A stretch of DNA of 64,000 bases from Chamaesiphon minutus PCC 6605 (GCF_000317145.1 NC_019697.1:3444385-3508384), one strand, 5' to 3'; counted from the first letter of the stretch, positions 27,107-36,927 are shown. Translations and numbers: made by a program. Notes: generated from the sequence alone by a model not told the origin.

Positions 27107-29506
27107 TTATTTTTCTGGATTTTCTGCTAAGATACTTTGCCTTAATTTTTCAAATCTTTTTTCTAGCAACGATTTTAATATTCTTGGAGCATTTTCCTTC
27201 TGATAGTCTTCAGAGCCTATAGATATATTGCTATACTCACATTCCACTGATTCAATTGATAAAAAATGTTCATGTAAAAAGTCTATGCTATCTTGACTAC
27301 CTTTGATAGCAGATTCTATCTCCAATTTTTGAAATGATGGATTATCCGACCAATATCGGTTAGCTTTTGAAGATATCCATGCATAATTTAGAGGAGAGTT
27401 AACTGGATGATCTGTATTTCGGTCTATCTTTTCACCCGTAAATCTGTACCATAAATTAACGGCGTATAGATGATCGATTTGCAAATCTCCTCTACCTATA
27501 TGTAAACGTTCTCCACGTTCTGATTCATTACTACCACTTTTATCTCTAAACTTAAAATCTGACAATCCATTTTTAATAGAAAACGATAGAATTGCCGTCT
27601 GCATGGTACTACCTGGAGAGGACATCAAAGCTTCTTTTGTAGAATAGCCATCAACATTGCATATCATTTCAAAACGATTTTTTCCCTCAGAGCCAAGTAT
27701 AGATGATTCCGTTAAATATTGATTAGAAGAAATTCCATCATTCAAGTCTGAGACATCTGACCACTTAATTTTCGGATCGGATATATATGCTATTAATCTT
27801 GGAATATCTGATAGTATTCTCTTGTCTACTGATGAATAAGCTTTTTGATAAGCACCACCAAATATAGATCCCCAATACCACCACTCAATTTTTTTAATGA
27901 TTGTTCCATTAGGATCTTTCAGTATTTTTTTCCAGACTGAATCAGTCAATACTGATGACAAAACTAAATCCATCGGTCGATAGGGAACAGTTGATAACTT
28001 TTCTACTCCTAACTTTGATTTCATTAAGAAATAGGCACGGAGTAACTGCTTGACTGCTTGAGACTGAACTTTATGAACAACATCTCTACTTAGAGCAAGT
28101 ATTAATTTATCTGAATATCCCCAATTCTCGCTTTGAAAAATATGACGAGCAGCATTCTGATAACTAGTATATCCTTGTAAAATATTAGAACGAGTTGACC
28201 AATCATCGCCAAGAGCCTGATTTAGCTGTGCATGTAGAACAATGGCTTGTGCAAAAGATCGAGATATAGACTCAGGGAACTTACTACCTTGGTTGACTTG
28301 ATCTGCCTCTTCACTTTTTTCACCTAAAAATTTGCCTATATTCCAGAAGTTAGAGGCTACATCTTTGCCTCTAGCCCCATCTGGTAACATCAGAGTATAC
28401 TTCTCTATATTTTTGTTATACTCTTTAAAATTTTGCGAACATTCATTTTTAACAACATCTCTAAGACTACGATCTGTAGTTGTAGTTTTAGCAACTAATA
28501 AGTCGAATGTATCTAATGCTACACTACCCATGTTGATTACTGAAAAAATTCCTGACAGACGATTAAAATCTTTTGACGGCACCTCCAATACTGGAAAGGG
28601 AAATTTAATAATCTGACCCAGCAAATGTTCCAATCTTGTTTTCCAAATTAAGAATTTCTTCTTTAATTTTTCTCTCTCCTGATTATATTCAATTTCTTCA
28701 ATTTCTCCTGCATCAAATTTTCTCTTTAATGCCTGCCCATCCTTAGTACTTACGATAATCGTCTCTTGACGATAGTCAAATAATTCCATCAACAGTCTTG
28801 TTGGATCTAGTTCTAGAGAATTACTACTTTCATTTTCAAAATAAAGTTGATCTAATGGTAGATATATTCCTTCTTCCATCTCGAACTGTCTTTGCAAAGC
28901 ACTTACAGTACAAAAATCAGCCAGCTCGCCATCAGGAATACTATAATATATTGGACTTTTCTTATCAGTTCTTCTGTATTTAACTGATACAAAAACGTCG
29001 CACATTTCTTCATGTTGTATTTCTCGAATATCTAGCCACTCAAGATTATCTAACCCAAGCTTATTAAGATTTAAGAACCATCGCAGCCTGTAGCTTCTGT
29101 TTAGCTCACTACCTTCAGAAAAATGGTAAGCATTTCCAAATATTAGATCTAGTGCAGTTAGTCTTTGTTGTCCATCTAACAAATAATCGCAGCTATACTC
29201 ATCCCCTTTTTGTAAGCATTGGTTAGATTTAACAATTTCTGTATCTTTAGATGATATATTGGCTTTGCTTGCTAGAACATCTTTAAGTGTTTTTTCTGGA
29301 ATAGATAGTGGTCTATTAATAGACATCATCTTACTGTTGGCTTCTGTCCCGATTAAAGCTTGTCCAACCGGATACTCAAGCAAAATGGAGGCTAACAATG
29401 ATTGCCATCGCTCAGGATTCCAAACAAATGGACGTTGAAAATTAGGCAACAAAAGATCCCCTTTTCGTAGTGCATATAGTAGTTGCCCAAGTGTTCTGGT
29501 TGTCAT
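27107..29506 (-). CDS. DUF262/DUF1524 nuclease, SspE/GmrSD-like
   Basis: 799 residues. The N-terminal DUF262 (ParB-like NTPase) region has LLPNFQRPFVWNPERWQSLL and the nucleotide motif DGQQR (111-115) in LLDGQQRLTALDLIFG. A long helical middle follows. The C-terminal part has DHLYAVNLW and NSPLNYAWISSKANRYWSDN, matching the DUF1524 HNH pattern (His, Asn, Asn). Proteins of this layout include GmrSD (type IV restriction of modified DNA) and SspE, which senses phosphorothioate DNA and nicks non-modified invaders. The link to dndC suggests a phosphorothioate-dependent restriction role. Transcribed first in the operon with dndC. Codon use is AT-richer than its neighbours, hinting at transfer. Confidence 0.85.
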   Translation of the reverse strand: MTTRTLGQLLYALRKGDLLLPNFQRPFVWNPERWQSLLASILLEYPVGQALIGTEANSKMMSINRPLSIPEKTLKDVLASKANISSKDTEIVKSNQCLQKGDEYSCDYLLDGQQRLTALDLIFGNAYHFSEGSELNRSYRLRWFLNLNKLGLDNLEWLDIREIQHEEMCDVFVSVKYRRTDKKSPIYYSIPDGELADFCTVSALQRQFEMEEGIYLPLDQLYFENESSNSLELDPTRLLMELFDYRQETIIVSTKDGQALKRKFDAGEIEEIEYNQEREKLKKKFLIWKTRLEHLLGQIIKFPFPVLEVPSKDFNRLSGIFSVINMGSVALDTFDLLVAKTTTTDRSLRDVVKNECSQNFKEYNKNIEKYTLMLPDGARGKDVASNFWNIGKFLGEKSEEADQVNQGSKFPESISRSFAQAIVLHAQLNQALGDDWSTRSNILQGYTSYQNAARHIFQSENWGYSDKLILALSRDVVHKVQSQAVKQLLRAYFLMKSKLGVEKLSTVPYRPMDLVLSSVLTDSVWKKILKDPNGTIIKKIEWWYWGSIFGGAYQKAYSSVDKRILSDIPRLIAYISDPKIKWSDVSDLNDGISSNQYLTESSILGSEGKNRFEMICNVDGYSTKEALMSSPGSTMQTAILSFSIKNGLSDFKFRDKSGSNESERGERLHIGRGDLQIDHLYAVNLWYRFTGEKIDRNTDHPVNSPLNYAWISSKANRYWSDNPSFQKLEIESAIKGSQDSIDFLHEHFLSIESVECEYSNISIGSEDYQKENAPRILKSLLEKRFEKLRQSILAENPEK

Positions 29507-29677
29507 GAATCGATATTTATACTAAGGGGTGACACAGACTATTAACAGGCTAACACATGCGTAATCAGGATTAAATATAATTAAACTCACAGATTCGTTA
29601 AGTTTTTAAAAACCTCTGAAAGCGGTGGCGGGAAAGCTGCTAATCTAGTTGCGGTAACTTCACTCAACCGTCGGACA

Positions 29678-31186
29678 ATGCCAGCTAGCAAGATTCCTAA
29701 CCTTCAGCCTAATGAAATCCTCGTCCAACGCACTAACATGGGCGGTAGTGAGGCTTATATCGGCTCTGTGACGCTGCAATGGTTGGCCGATCGAGTAAAA
29801 TATGCCTCGGAGATGAGTTTGCTATCCGATCGACATCAGCCTCAAGATAAGAACATCTCGATCGATAGCGATAGTATCGAAGTTATCCAACAGCGTCCGC
29901 TAGACTGGAGCCGACAGGCTGCTTTAGTACAATATTTAGCAGGGCGAACTACTCATAAATTCCCGCCCGTATTAGTGACGATCGACAGGGGTTGGGTTGA
30001 TAATATTCATGCGGATGAGTGGGGGAGAGGCGGCAAAGCCACTGAGTCGGCAGCGATATTTATGCCACTAGATGGTAATAATAGTTTCGGGCTATTAGAT
30101 GTGGGCGAATCTGTGCGGATTTATGCCCTTGATGGACAACATCGGTTGATGGGCGTACAGGGATTGATGGAGTTATTACGTGCTGGTGAATTGCCTCGAT
30201 ATAATAAAGAGCGGCATCCGGTAGGTAATAAAATTACGTTGGCTGAATTGGGGACATCGGAGGCATATTTAGAGAGTTTACCTCAGGAAACGATCGGGAT
30301 TGAATTTATCTCGGCGGTGGTAAAAGGTGAGACACAATTAGAGGCGCGCCGCAGGATTCGATCGATCTTCGTCCATGTTAATCTAATGGCGATCGCGTTG
30401 AGTAAAGGACAATTAGCCCAGTTAGATGAAAATGATGGCTTTGCGATCGTGGCCAGACAAATTGCTGTCAATCATCCCTTATTAAAAGATATCCCAGGAC
30501 GCAACCCTCGCGTGAATTGGGATAGTGCGACGGTGGCGACTAAAACTACCGTGCTGACAACTCTGCAAGCTCTGCAAGATATGGCGGCAAAATATCTGCA
30601 ATATCGGTTCCCTCTGTGGAAGCCTAAAGCCCAGAAAGGTTTGGTGCCGTTGCGTCCAGATACCGCCGAATTAGAATTGGGAATTGAGTCTTTTAATCGG
30701 TTGTTCGACAAGCTATCCCAATTTACCAGCTACGGACGGTTAAAAGGCGAAGATACGACTAAATTGCGCCGATTTAGTTTTGAAATCGACGGCGGTGAGG
30801 GACATTTATTATTTCGCCCCGTCGGGCAAGTTGCCTTCGCGCAAGGGGTGGGAATGGCGGTTTTTAAAAAACAAATGGTTGAAACCGAGGTTTTCCGTAA
30901 ACTCGATCGCTATGATGCCGATGGTGGGTTTAGTAATATTAATCTGCCGCAATCTCTATGGTATGGAATTTTATTCGACCCTAATAAGAAACGTATCCTG
31001 GTATCTGGGCGCGATTTGGCTGCTAAGTTGATTGTATATTTACTAGGCGGCGTGGATAATGATTTCGATCGCGCCGAACTCCGCCGTCAAGTTGCTGAAG
31101 CGAGAACTATCGGTGAATATGCAATGAGTTTTGAGGGTGAATTAGTCACGCCCAAGGAGGTTGGTTTGCCACCACTATTGACATGA
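29678..31186 (+). CDS. dndB: DndB-like DGQHR-domain protein
   Basis: 502 residues. The DGQHR motif is at 152-156 in RIYALDGQHRLMGVQGL, followed by the family's RIRSIFVHVNLMAIALSKGQ segment (equivalent of the F-V-D-V-N-T region). DndB regulates the dnd genes and the modification level by binding the dnd promoter region. It is divergent from the DUF262-dndC operon across 171 bases, the usual dndB position, so the shared intergenic region probably holds its operator. GC content is higher than in the DUF262 gene. Confidence 0.85.
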   Translation: MPASKIPNLQPNEILVQRTNMGGSEAYIGSVTLQWLADRVKYASEMSLLSDRHQPQDKNISIDSDSIEVIQQRPLDWSRQAALVQYLAGRTTHKFPPVLVTIDRGWVDNIHADEWGRGGKATESAAIFMPLDGNNSFGLLDVGESVRIYALDGQHRLMGVQGLMELLRAGELPRYNKERHPVGNKITLAELGTSEAYLESLPQETIGIEFISAVVKGETQLEARRRIRSIFVHVNLMAIALSKGQLAQLDENDGFAIVARQIAVNHPLLKDIPGRNPRVNWDSATVATKTTVLTTLQALQDMAAKYLQYRFPLWKPKAQKGLVPLRPDTAELELGIESFNRLFDKLSQFTSYGRLKGEDTTKLRRFSFEIDGGEGHLLFRPVGQVAFAQGVGMAVFKKQMVETEVFRKLDRYDADGGFSNINLPQSLWYGILFDPNKKRILVSGRDLAAKLIVYLLGGVDNDFDRAELRRQVAEARTIGEYAMSFEGELVTPKEVGLPPLLT

Positions 31187-31200
31187 GCAAATCTACCTGA

Positions 31201-32010
31201 CTACCATTTTAATGGTTGTAAAAGTTGCCCGGTCAAGCTTGGCTCGATCGGCATTTCAATCCCATATTTTTGCGGCCAGCGATGTTTGGGGAGATAAAAT
31301 GAACCGAAGAGGATGTCGATAATCGGCAAAATTGCGGCATAGTTTTTGTTAATATACTCCGCACCATCATTCGTATGATGCCAATGGTGAAAAGCAGGCG
31401 TAGCCAACAACCGTTCGACAAAACCAAACCGCCAATTCATATTCGCGTGAACCCAAAAACTCCAGATGGTACCAACGAACGAATATAATAGCGGTACGAT
31501 GTCCGCAGAGTCTGCCGTTGGCTGTGCCAAACCCAGGAGATAGATCGGGACTAAGCCTGTAAACCGCCCAAAAAACATATCCAACGGATGGGCGCGAGTA
31601 TTTACCAACCAGTCAATCTCTTCCGAACTATGGTGGATGGCATGAAACCGCCAGAGCCAGGGAATCTCATGCGACCAACGATGACCCCAATAAGCACCAA
31701 ATTCGCCGACAATTATCGCTAGGACGAACCGCACTCGCAAGGGTAATGCTGCAACCCAAGTATAGATTCCGCTGGGTTCGAGCTGATGCACTGCCGCAGC
31801 AACGAGCGACATGGGTATAATTAATAGCAGTTTGGGCAGCAGACTATTGAGGAAGTAATAACCCAAGTCAATGAAAAATTCTTTCCGCAAAACTGGCTGT
31901 TTTTTCTGGGCACAGAGCCGTTCTAGCGGGATAAAGACGATCGCGATAATTACCAACCAGGTACATAAGCTGAAGATTTCTAATGCTAATGATGGCAGAT
32001 ACTGTTGCAT
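31201..32010 (-). CDS. Fatty acid hydroxylase / sterol desaturase superfamily protein
   Basis: 269 residues with four or five membrane helices. The di-iron histidine boxes are HRWSHE, HAIHHSS and HHWHHTND, plus the NTRAHPLD segment typical of the superfamily. It probably hydroxylates or desaturates a lipid at the membrane. The substrate (carotenoid, fatty acid, sterol-like) cannot be told. Convergent with dndB, 14 bases apart. Confidence 0.88.
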   Translation of the reverse strand: MQQYLPSLALEIFSLCTWLVIIAIVFIPLERLCAQKKQPVLRKEFFIDLGYYFLNSLLPKLLLIIPMSLVAAAVHQLEPSGIYTWVAALPLRVRFVLAIIVGEFGAYWGHRWSHEIPWLWRFHAIHHSSEEIDWLVNTRAHPLDMFFGRFTGLVPIYLLGLAQPTADSADIVPLLYSFVGTIWSFWVHANMNWRFGFVERLLATPAFHHWHHTNDGAEYINKNYAAILPIIDILFGSFYLPKHRWPQKYGIEMPIEPSLTGQLLQPLKW

Positions 32011-32208
32011 ACGATCGAAGCGTCTCCAAGTTTGGGTTAAAGGCTCTGGTTAAAACAAATTGAGGTCGTGCATAACAGTAGCGCAACCTCAATCGCAGAT
32101 GGTGTCTCGATCTTGACGATCGATAAAGCTCGATCGATAGTAAACGTCCTATTAGTTGAATTACTACTTAAAAGTTACAGATAGGAATTCAAACAATTGA
32201 GGATTTAT

Positions 32209-33214
32209 TTAGGCGTTTTTGGTAGATTTAGCTAGTTTCTTTCGCAACCGAAGAGCTGCCGTACCGCCGACAATCGTACCGATAATCGTCAAAGGTTCGG
32301 GAACGTTAGTAGGCGTAACTGAGACACTAGATAACAGCGAGAAGGGGGGCTTTCCACTGGGAGTACCAACAGCCAAGAATGTCAAGATATCGCTAGCACT
32401 ATTAGCTGTAAATGTTAATGTCTGCTTTTCCCAATCAGTTACCCGCGTAGCTGTATCTGGAAAGATATTGATCTTTGATAGCTGAGTTTTTGCGAGTTGC
32501 GTGCCAATAGTTCCGTAAGTCAAAATGCTCGTATCGAGACCTACCCGCCATCTTTCGGTTGTTGGGCCAGTAAATGTTCTTTGCTGTCCGGCAGCCTGAT
32601 AAAATGTTACATCATATTGTTTGCCCGGTGTTAGACCACTCAATTGTTGATAAATCGGCGCACCGAAACCGGGATCGCCATCTGCCGCTACATACCAAGT
32701 TGCAATCCCATCAGGACTGAGAATGGGCGCAGTACCATAAAGTTGTAGTTTATTGTCGGGACGACCGCCTACTACATTAAGATTATCTGTATATTCTGTG
32801 CCAATTGGCACTACAAAATTCAATTTACCGTTATTAGTAGTACTCCAGCCAGTGCTTGCTACGTTGAAAAATGATGAGCGGGTCTGCCCTGCGGTTCCAG
32901 GTGTAAAGTTGCCGTTAACCCATTCGTGACAAGTTAAGGCGCGATCGCAATTGTCAAGCACGTTTGGCGATCCTTCGATCGACCGTTACATCAGATATTC
33001 AGAGATCGAATACATTAGCACTATCAATCGAGTTTTTTGATATATAGTGAGACCGAACCAACAGCCACGCTATATATGGGTGTTGACATTCGATCGAAAA
33101 CCTTAACTTGTCACAGATGCCGTTAACCAGACTTACGGCTTGGGCGGATAAGCTCATCGTACAGATGCCGATGACGGACAATCCGCCGATCGCCGCTTTA
33201 AGTGTTGCGTTCAT
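32209..33214 (-). pseudogene. PEP-CTERM secreted protein gene split by a MITE
   Basis: The 5' part from ATG 33214 encodes a signal peptide MNATLKAAIGGLSVIGICTM... ending SLSAQAVSLVNG. The 3' part encodes NFTPGTAGQTRSSFFNVAS to a C-terminal VPEPLTIIGTIVGG...RLRKKLA, a PEP-CTERM sorting signal. A 197-bp element sits between them. Removing it plus one 10-11 bp duplication joins SLVNG to NFTPG in frame, a typical mature N-terminus for this family. The restored protein is about 270 residues, exported and processed by exosortase. A start at 32961 inside the MITE would lack a signal peptide. Confidence 0.88.
32921..33117. mobile_element. MITE, 197 bp, with 11-bp target duplication
   Basis: Inverted repeats GTGACAAGTTAAGG (32926-32939) and its complement (33101-33114), extended imperfectly to about 32 bp each side. 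Direct repeat TGCCGTTAACC at 32910-32920 and 33118-33128. No reading frame. A 10-12 bp duplication is typical of the IS231 group of IS4, which has known MITE derivatives; the parent is not in this window. Confidence 0.88.
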
Positions 33215-33381
33215 AATTTGTCTCCTTACAAGTTACCCAGTCGCTATACTTTAAGAGTCGATTTGTCTAAGCCAAATAGCTTAAATTTTTTCATCAGCTT
33301 ATCTTCCAAAGATCGTATTGTCAATACTACTTAAGTACTCTAGATTGAGACGCTTCAATCGATTTCAGAGCGTGCGAGCGA

Positions 33382-33421
33382 CGTAAAAAACAACAGTACT
33401 CAGTAAATTGGCTGAGTACTG
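33382..33421 (-). terminator. Rho-independent terminator of the MEKHLA gene
   Basis: On the minus strand a perfect 10-bp stem CAGTACTCAG / CTGAGTACTG with an 8-base loop is followed by TTGTTTTTT, about 120 bases past the stop. The rest of the 33215-33538 gap shows only CGATCG-rich sequence. Confidence 0.75.
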
Positions 33422-33538
33422 CTCGATCGAGTATTTCGATCGCGAAGTTACAGGATAATTTTCGATCGAGAAAATAACGCTCGACTGGGTTTGAGTTCTG
33501 CTCGATCGCCTAGTAAATATCGAAGCAAGCCGATTTTT

Positions 33539-34033
33539 TTAGCTCAAACTCATGTCGATCGTGCGAGTTTCTACTTCTTTAAACCAAGCAGCCTGTCCGC
33601 AGAAATCGCCATTTTCTGTAAAAACATTCCAGACAATTCCGTCTGATATGGTAAATTCTTTCCCGGTCTTGCTGATGCGAACGCCACTATATCCATTGAT
33701 ATAATTATCAGCTTTGACTCGCTCCATCATTGCCGCACGTTCCGCCCGATCGATTGGTTTGGCAGTTTCTCTAGAGTGCATTGTTATCAGTTCTGCCCAA
33801 GAAACTTCCCATTGTGATAACACTTGCTGATTTCCATAAGTCAAAATTGGATCGGCGGCATTATTATGACTTAATAGATAGAATTGGGCATTAAATACTT
33901 GTGCCCCTAATGTATCTAATGAAAAGCCATACTCTGCAATGAGATCGAAACCAGTCCATCTCTTTAAATTTTGGAGCAGAAGTAATACATGCTCGCGATG
34001 ATAGTTGTTATCGTTACTAGGAATTGCAAGCAT
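33539..34033 (-). CDS. MEKHLA-domain protein
   Basis: 164 residues, essentially a single PAS-like MEKHLA domain. DPILTYGNQQVLSQWEVSWAEL, SRETAKP, ERAAMMERV, YINGYSGVRISKTGKEF and CGQAAWF match the family. The domain occurs at the end of plant HD-ZIP III regulators and alone in cyanobacteria, where the function is unknown. A strong terminator follows. Confidence 0.85.
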   Translation of the reverse strand: MLAIPSNDNNYHREHVLLLLQNLKRWTGFDLIAEYGFSLDTLGAQVFNAQFYLLSHNNAADPILTYGNQQVLSQWEVSWAELITMHSRETAKPIDRAERAAMMERVKADNYINGYSGVRISKTGKEFTISDGIVWNVFTENGDFCGQAAWFKEVETRTIDMSLS

Positions 34034-34217
34034 CGATGCGATCGGTTAGGTTTCAACAGCGAGACTAGCCACCTGCGGTTAATCTCGATCGGTCCACACC
34101 AATTTTAATCCAATCGATCGCACCCACGGCGATCGCAGCTAGAGGGACAGGATATTTGCGCTACGCTGTAAAAGAGGTGTCACGATCGTAATCTAACTTT
34201 CTGGGAGTCAACCAATT

Positions 34218-34778
34218 TTGCAACTAGAGGCACAGTTAGATAAATTAGCCAAATTAGGATTAGTCATCAATCCTGAGATAACGATCGAGGATATCTTGTT
34301 TTCATTCGATCGACAAGCTTTGGAGTCCGACCCTTTTAAGCTACTGTTATTTGCTTTTGGCTCGGAAGTAGAAAGGGAGCCGAAAGGACGCCGAATTTGT
34401 AACCGCGTCTGGAATTTCGATCCTGAATGTGTTGCCGCTACGGGCGATTATGTCAAGATCGTCCAGCAACTTTGTCTGCTTGGTGGCGATGCAGACTACC
34501 TGCAAGAGATTGTGGACTACATCGACCTAGATGAAGGTGAATGCTGGCTAGAATACACGCTAGGGGATACCACACAGCACTGGGAGATCGAACCTAATGA
34601 TGATTGGGCGGACATGCTCGCGCTTTCATATGTGATGGAAGATCTCCAGCGCGATGGGCGTCAATTTTATTCGCTCGATAACGAGCAGGCGATGATTTTG
34701 GTTTACGTCGATCTAGATACCGCCATCAAATTAAGCGATTTGTGCGATGAGGATTTGGAGCCAGTAATTCCCGCCTAA
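34218..34778 (+). CDS. Unknown acidic protein
   Basis: 186 residues, very acidic, no membrane segment. The likely start is a TTG at 34218 with GGGAG about 10 bases upstream. Motifs seen: CNRVWNFDPECVAATGDY and DLDEGECWLEYTLGDTTQHWEIEPNDDWAD. I recognise no domain; the WEIEPNDDWAD segment looks like an enzyme-like or immunity-like fold but that is a guess. Confidence 0.65.
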   Translation: MQLEAQLDKLAKLGLVINPEITIEDILFSFDRQALESDPFKLLLFAFGSEVEREPKGRRICNRVWNFDPECVAATGDYVKIVQQLCLLGGDADYLQEIVDYIDLDEGECWLEYTLGDTTQHWEIEPNDDWADMLALSYVMEDLQRDGRQFYSLDNEQAMILVYVDLDTAIKLSDLCDEDLEPVIPA

Positions 34779-34835
34779 TAAGATGAAGAATTATATCTAA
34801 TTATCAATATTGATTTCAAAATCTCATAGTTTCAA

Positions 34836-35099
34836 TTGGTGAAACTCGAATCGGGTGATAAGCTGCTAAACAATATTTGTAAAAGTTTAGGCGATCGCCC
34901 GATCTCGCCAATTGAAAAAACTATGTATAAAAGTAAATCCGGTCGTACCTTATTAGATGTTGCTATGCCTGCGGCAATCGGTGCTGGTGTAGTTACAACG
35001 TTCGCAATCTCCCAAGGACAACACCCGGCAATGGCGATCGGGATTACGGCGATCTCGACAATATTTACAGTGGTTTGTTATCGCTTCGATCTCATCTAA
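34836..35099 (+). CDS. Small membrane protein, unknown
   Basis: About 87 residues with a TTG at 34836 or GTG at 34839 as start. Soluble N-terminal half, then two hydrophobic stretches (TLLDVAMPAAIGAGVVTTFAI, MAIGITAISTIFTVVCY). It follows the acidic protein by 57 bases on the same strand. No family recognised. Confidence 0.5.
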   Translation: MVKLESGDKLLNNICKSLGDRPISPIEKTMYKSKSGRTLLDVAMPAAIGAGVVTTFAISQGQHPAMAIGITAISTIFTVVCYRFDLI

Positions 35100-35100
35100 A

Positions 35101-35748
35101 TTAAACGACTTTTATTCTCATAAATAAATTGCTGGCGCGATCGCGGATGCTCTGCCAATCTTTTTGCAAAACTTCAGCAGGGGGAAATAAACAGCCGGAT
35201 AATCCCACCGCCACTGCACCAGCAGCTAAAAATTCAGGGGCATTGCTTTCAGTCACGCCGCCAGTGGGAATCAATGGAATTTGACCGATCGGCCCCTGTA
35301 ATACTTGTAAATATTTCACCCCACCCACCGCTTGAATGGGGAAGACTTTCACCGCAGTCGCACCAGCTTGCCATGCTGTGATAATCTCCGTCGGCGTCAA
35401 GGCTCCAGGCACGATTGGGATTTGGGCATTAATGGCAGCACGAACTAAACTCAGATCGAAGTGTGGTGTAAAGATATATTCCGCCCCACAGGCGATCGCA
35501 TTGCGGACATCAGCCAGACTCAAAATCGTCCCCGTCCCGATCGAACAATCCGGTAATTCCGCCCGCAGCAACTCGATTAACGCCCACGGTCGATCGCTAT
35601 TCGCCGTAATTTCAATTAATTTAATTCCCCCAGCCGCCACCGCCCGCGCCATCTCGCGCCCGATGCTTAGATCTGTCGATCGAATTACCGCAATTACGCG
35701 CTCTCGTTTGACAAGCTTTAACCAATTGTCTCCATACCTGTGCATCAT
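35101..35748 (-). CDS. eda: KDPG / 4-hydroxy-2-oxoglutarate aldolase
   Basis: About 215 residues. I start at MMHRYGDNWLKLVKRERV (35748) because the frame upstream to 35814 translates a local G-rich repeat. Catalytic Glu in IEITANSD, IGTGTI, FTPHF, and the Schiff-base Lys in ATAVKVFPIQAVGG are all present. The enzyme cleaves 2-keto-3-deoxy-6-phosphogluconate to pyruvate and glyceraldehyde 3-phosphate in the Entner-Doudoroff route, active in several cyanobacteria. No edd nearby. Confidence 0.9.
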   Translation of the reverse strand: MMHRYGDNWLKLVKRERVIAVIRSTDLSIGREMARAVAAGGIKLIEITANSDRPWALIELLRAELPDCSIGTGTILSLADVRNAIACGAEYIFTPHFDLSLVRAAINAQIPIVPGALTPTEIITAWQAGATAVKVFPIQAVGGVKYLQVLQGPIGQIPLIPTGGVTESNAPEFLAAGAVAVGLSGCLFPPAEVLQKDWQSIRDRASNLFMRIKVV

Positions 35749-35815
35749 CTTCAATGGGGAATAGCGGGGAGCGGGGAGCGAGGGTGGATGGGCAAAACGG
35801 GAACGCAGTTCCATG

Positions 35816-35897
35816 CCTAAAGCCTAAAACCTAAAGCCTAAAGCCTAAAGCCCAAAGCCTAAAGCCTAAAACCTAAAACCTAAAACCTAAAGCCTCC
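35816..35897. repeat. Heptanucleotide tandem repeat (CCTAAAR), second array
   Basis: About eleven 7-base units GCCTAAA / ACCTAAA, filling the gap between panB and eda. Confidence 0.9.
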
Positions 35898-35900
35898 CCT

Positions 35901-36668
35901 CTATCCCCTGCCCTCTTTCACCTCAGCACTGTAATCCTGCACCGCTTGGGCGATCGTTGCACGTAAATTGACATAAGCCTTCGCGAAAGGTGGTTGACGC
36001 TGTGTTAAACCTAAGAGATCTGCCGTCACTAGGACTTGTCCGTCACAGTCTGCGCCTGCGCCAATGCCGATTGTCGGAATCGAGAGTTTTTGGGAGATCG
36101 ATTTGGCTAAATCGGCAGGAATATGTTCTAGCACGATCGCAAATGCCCCTGCTGCTTCTAAGGCTACTGCTGAGGCGATCAGCCGCTCGCGATCGGTTTC
36201 GGATTGTCCCTGTTGGCGATATCCCAATTGATGCACTGATTGCGGCGTCAAGCCGATATGTCCCATTACCGGAATCCCGATTTCTACCAGTCGCGCTACC
36301 GTTGCTACCATTGCCGGATGTCCGCCTTCGAGCTTCACCGCCTGTGCGCCTGTCTCCTTGAGGATTTTACCTGCCGACCCGATCGCGACCTCAGTACTAG
36401 TTTGATAGCTCAGAAACGGCAAATCGACCACAATTAGCGCATGTTTGACACCGCGCTTAACTGCTTTGGCATGGTGGATAATTTCATCGAGCGTCAGCGG
36501 CAGGGTATTTTCATATCCCAGCGTCACCATCGCCAGCGAGTCGCCCACGAGAATCAAATCTACTCCAGCTTCATCCAAAATTTGCGCGATCGCAAAATCC
36601 CACGCCGTCAACGCGACGATTTGTTTTCCATTCGGTTTATATTGCAACAACTGGCGAACTGTCGGCAT
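35901..36668 (-). CDS. panB: Ketopantoate hydroxymethyltransferase
   Basis: About 255 residues from ATG 36668 ([20 protein letters not shown]). A longer frame to 36854 would add 62 residues made of repeat-encoded SPTPPLPH units, so I reject it. Motifs: [15 protein letters not shown] (Mg-binding Asp), [23 protein letters not shown] and [14 protein letters not shown]. It makes ketopantoate for pantothenate and CoA. The stop lies 3 bases from the heptamer repeat. It may be co-transcribed with the aldolase gene downstream. Confidence 0.94.
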   Translation of the reverse strand: MPTVRQLLQYKPNGKQIVALTAWDFAIAQILDEAGVDLILVGDSLAMVTLGYENTLPLTLDEIIHHAKAVKRGVKHALIVVDLPFLSYQTSTEVAIGSAGKILKETGAQAVKLEGGHPAMVATVARLVEIGIPVMGHIGLTPQSVHQLGYRQQGQSETDRERLIASAVALEAAGAFAIVLEHIPADLAKSISQKLSIPTIGIGAGADCDGQVLVTADLLGLTQRQPPFAKAYVNLRATIAQAVQDYSAEVKEGRG

Positions 36669-36782
36669 GGGGGGACGGGGAGTGGGGGAGTGGGGGAGTG
36701 GGGGAGTGGGAGAGTGGGGGAGTGGGAGAGTGGGGGAGTGGGAGAGATGTGGAGTGGGGGAGTGGGGGAGTGGGGAGTGGGT
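36669..36782. repeat. G-rich 8-base minisatellite upstream of panB
   Basis: Repeated GTGGGGGA / GTGGGAGA units immediately before the panB start codon, where a ribosome binding site and promoter would be expected. Confidence 0.9.
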
Positions 36783-36853
36783 TGAATATCCCAATCCAAA
36801 ATCCCGCTTGGTGCGCTTCCATGGTCGGGGAACCCGACCGGAGCGCATCCGCA

Positions 36854-36927
36854 AAATCCAAAATCCAAAATCCCCTAAAGTCTAAAACCTAAAGCCTAAT
36901 CCCTATCCCCTATCCCCTATCCCCTAA
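36854..36927. repeat. Mixed heptamer repeats (AAAATCC, CCTAAAG, CCCCTAT)
   Basis: Three short heptamer arrays follow one another in the gap before chlG. Confidence 0.8.

Noticed and set aside
32209-32961. A complete 250-residue secreted protein starting at 32961
   Set aside because: That start lies inside the MITE and gives no signal peptide; the true start is at 33214 before the insertion.
35749-35814. 22-residue extension of the KDPG aldolase
   Set aside because: It translates a G-rich local repeat; the conserved domain starts at 35748.
36669-36854. 62-residue N-terminal extension of panB
   Set aside because: It encodes only repeat-derived SPTPPLPH units; the family start is at 36668.
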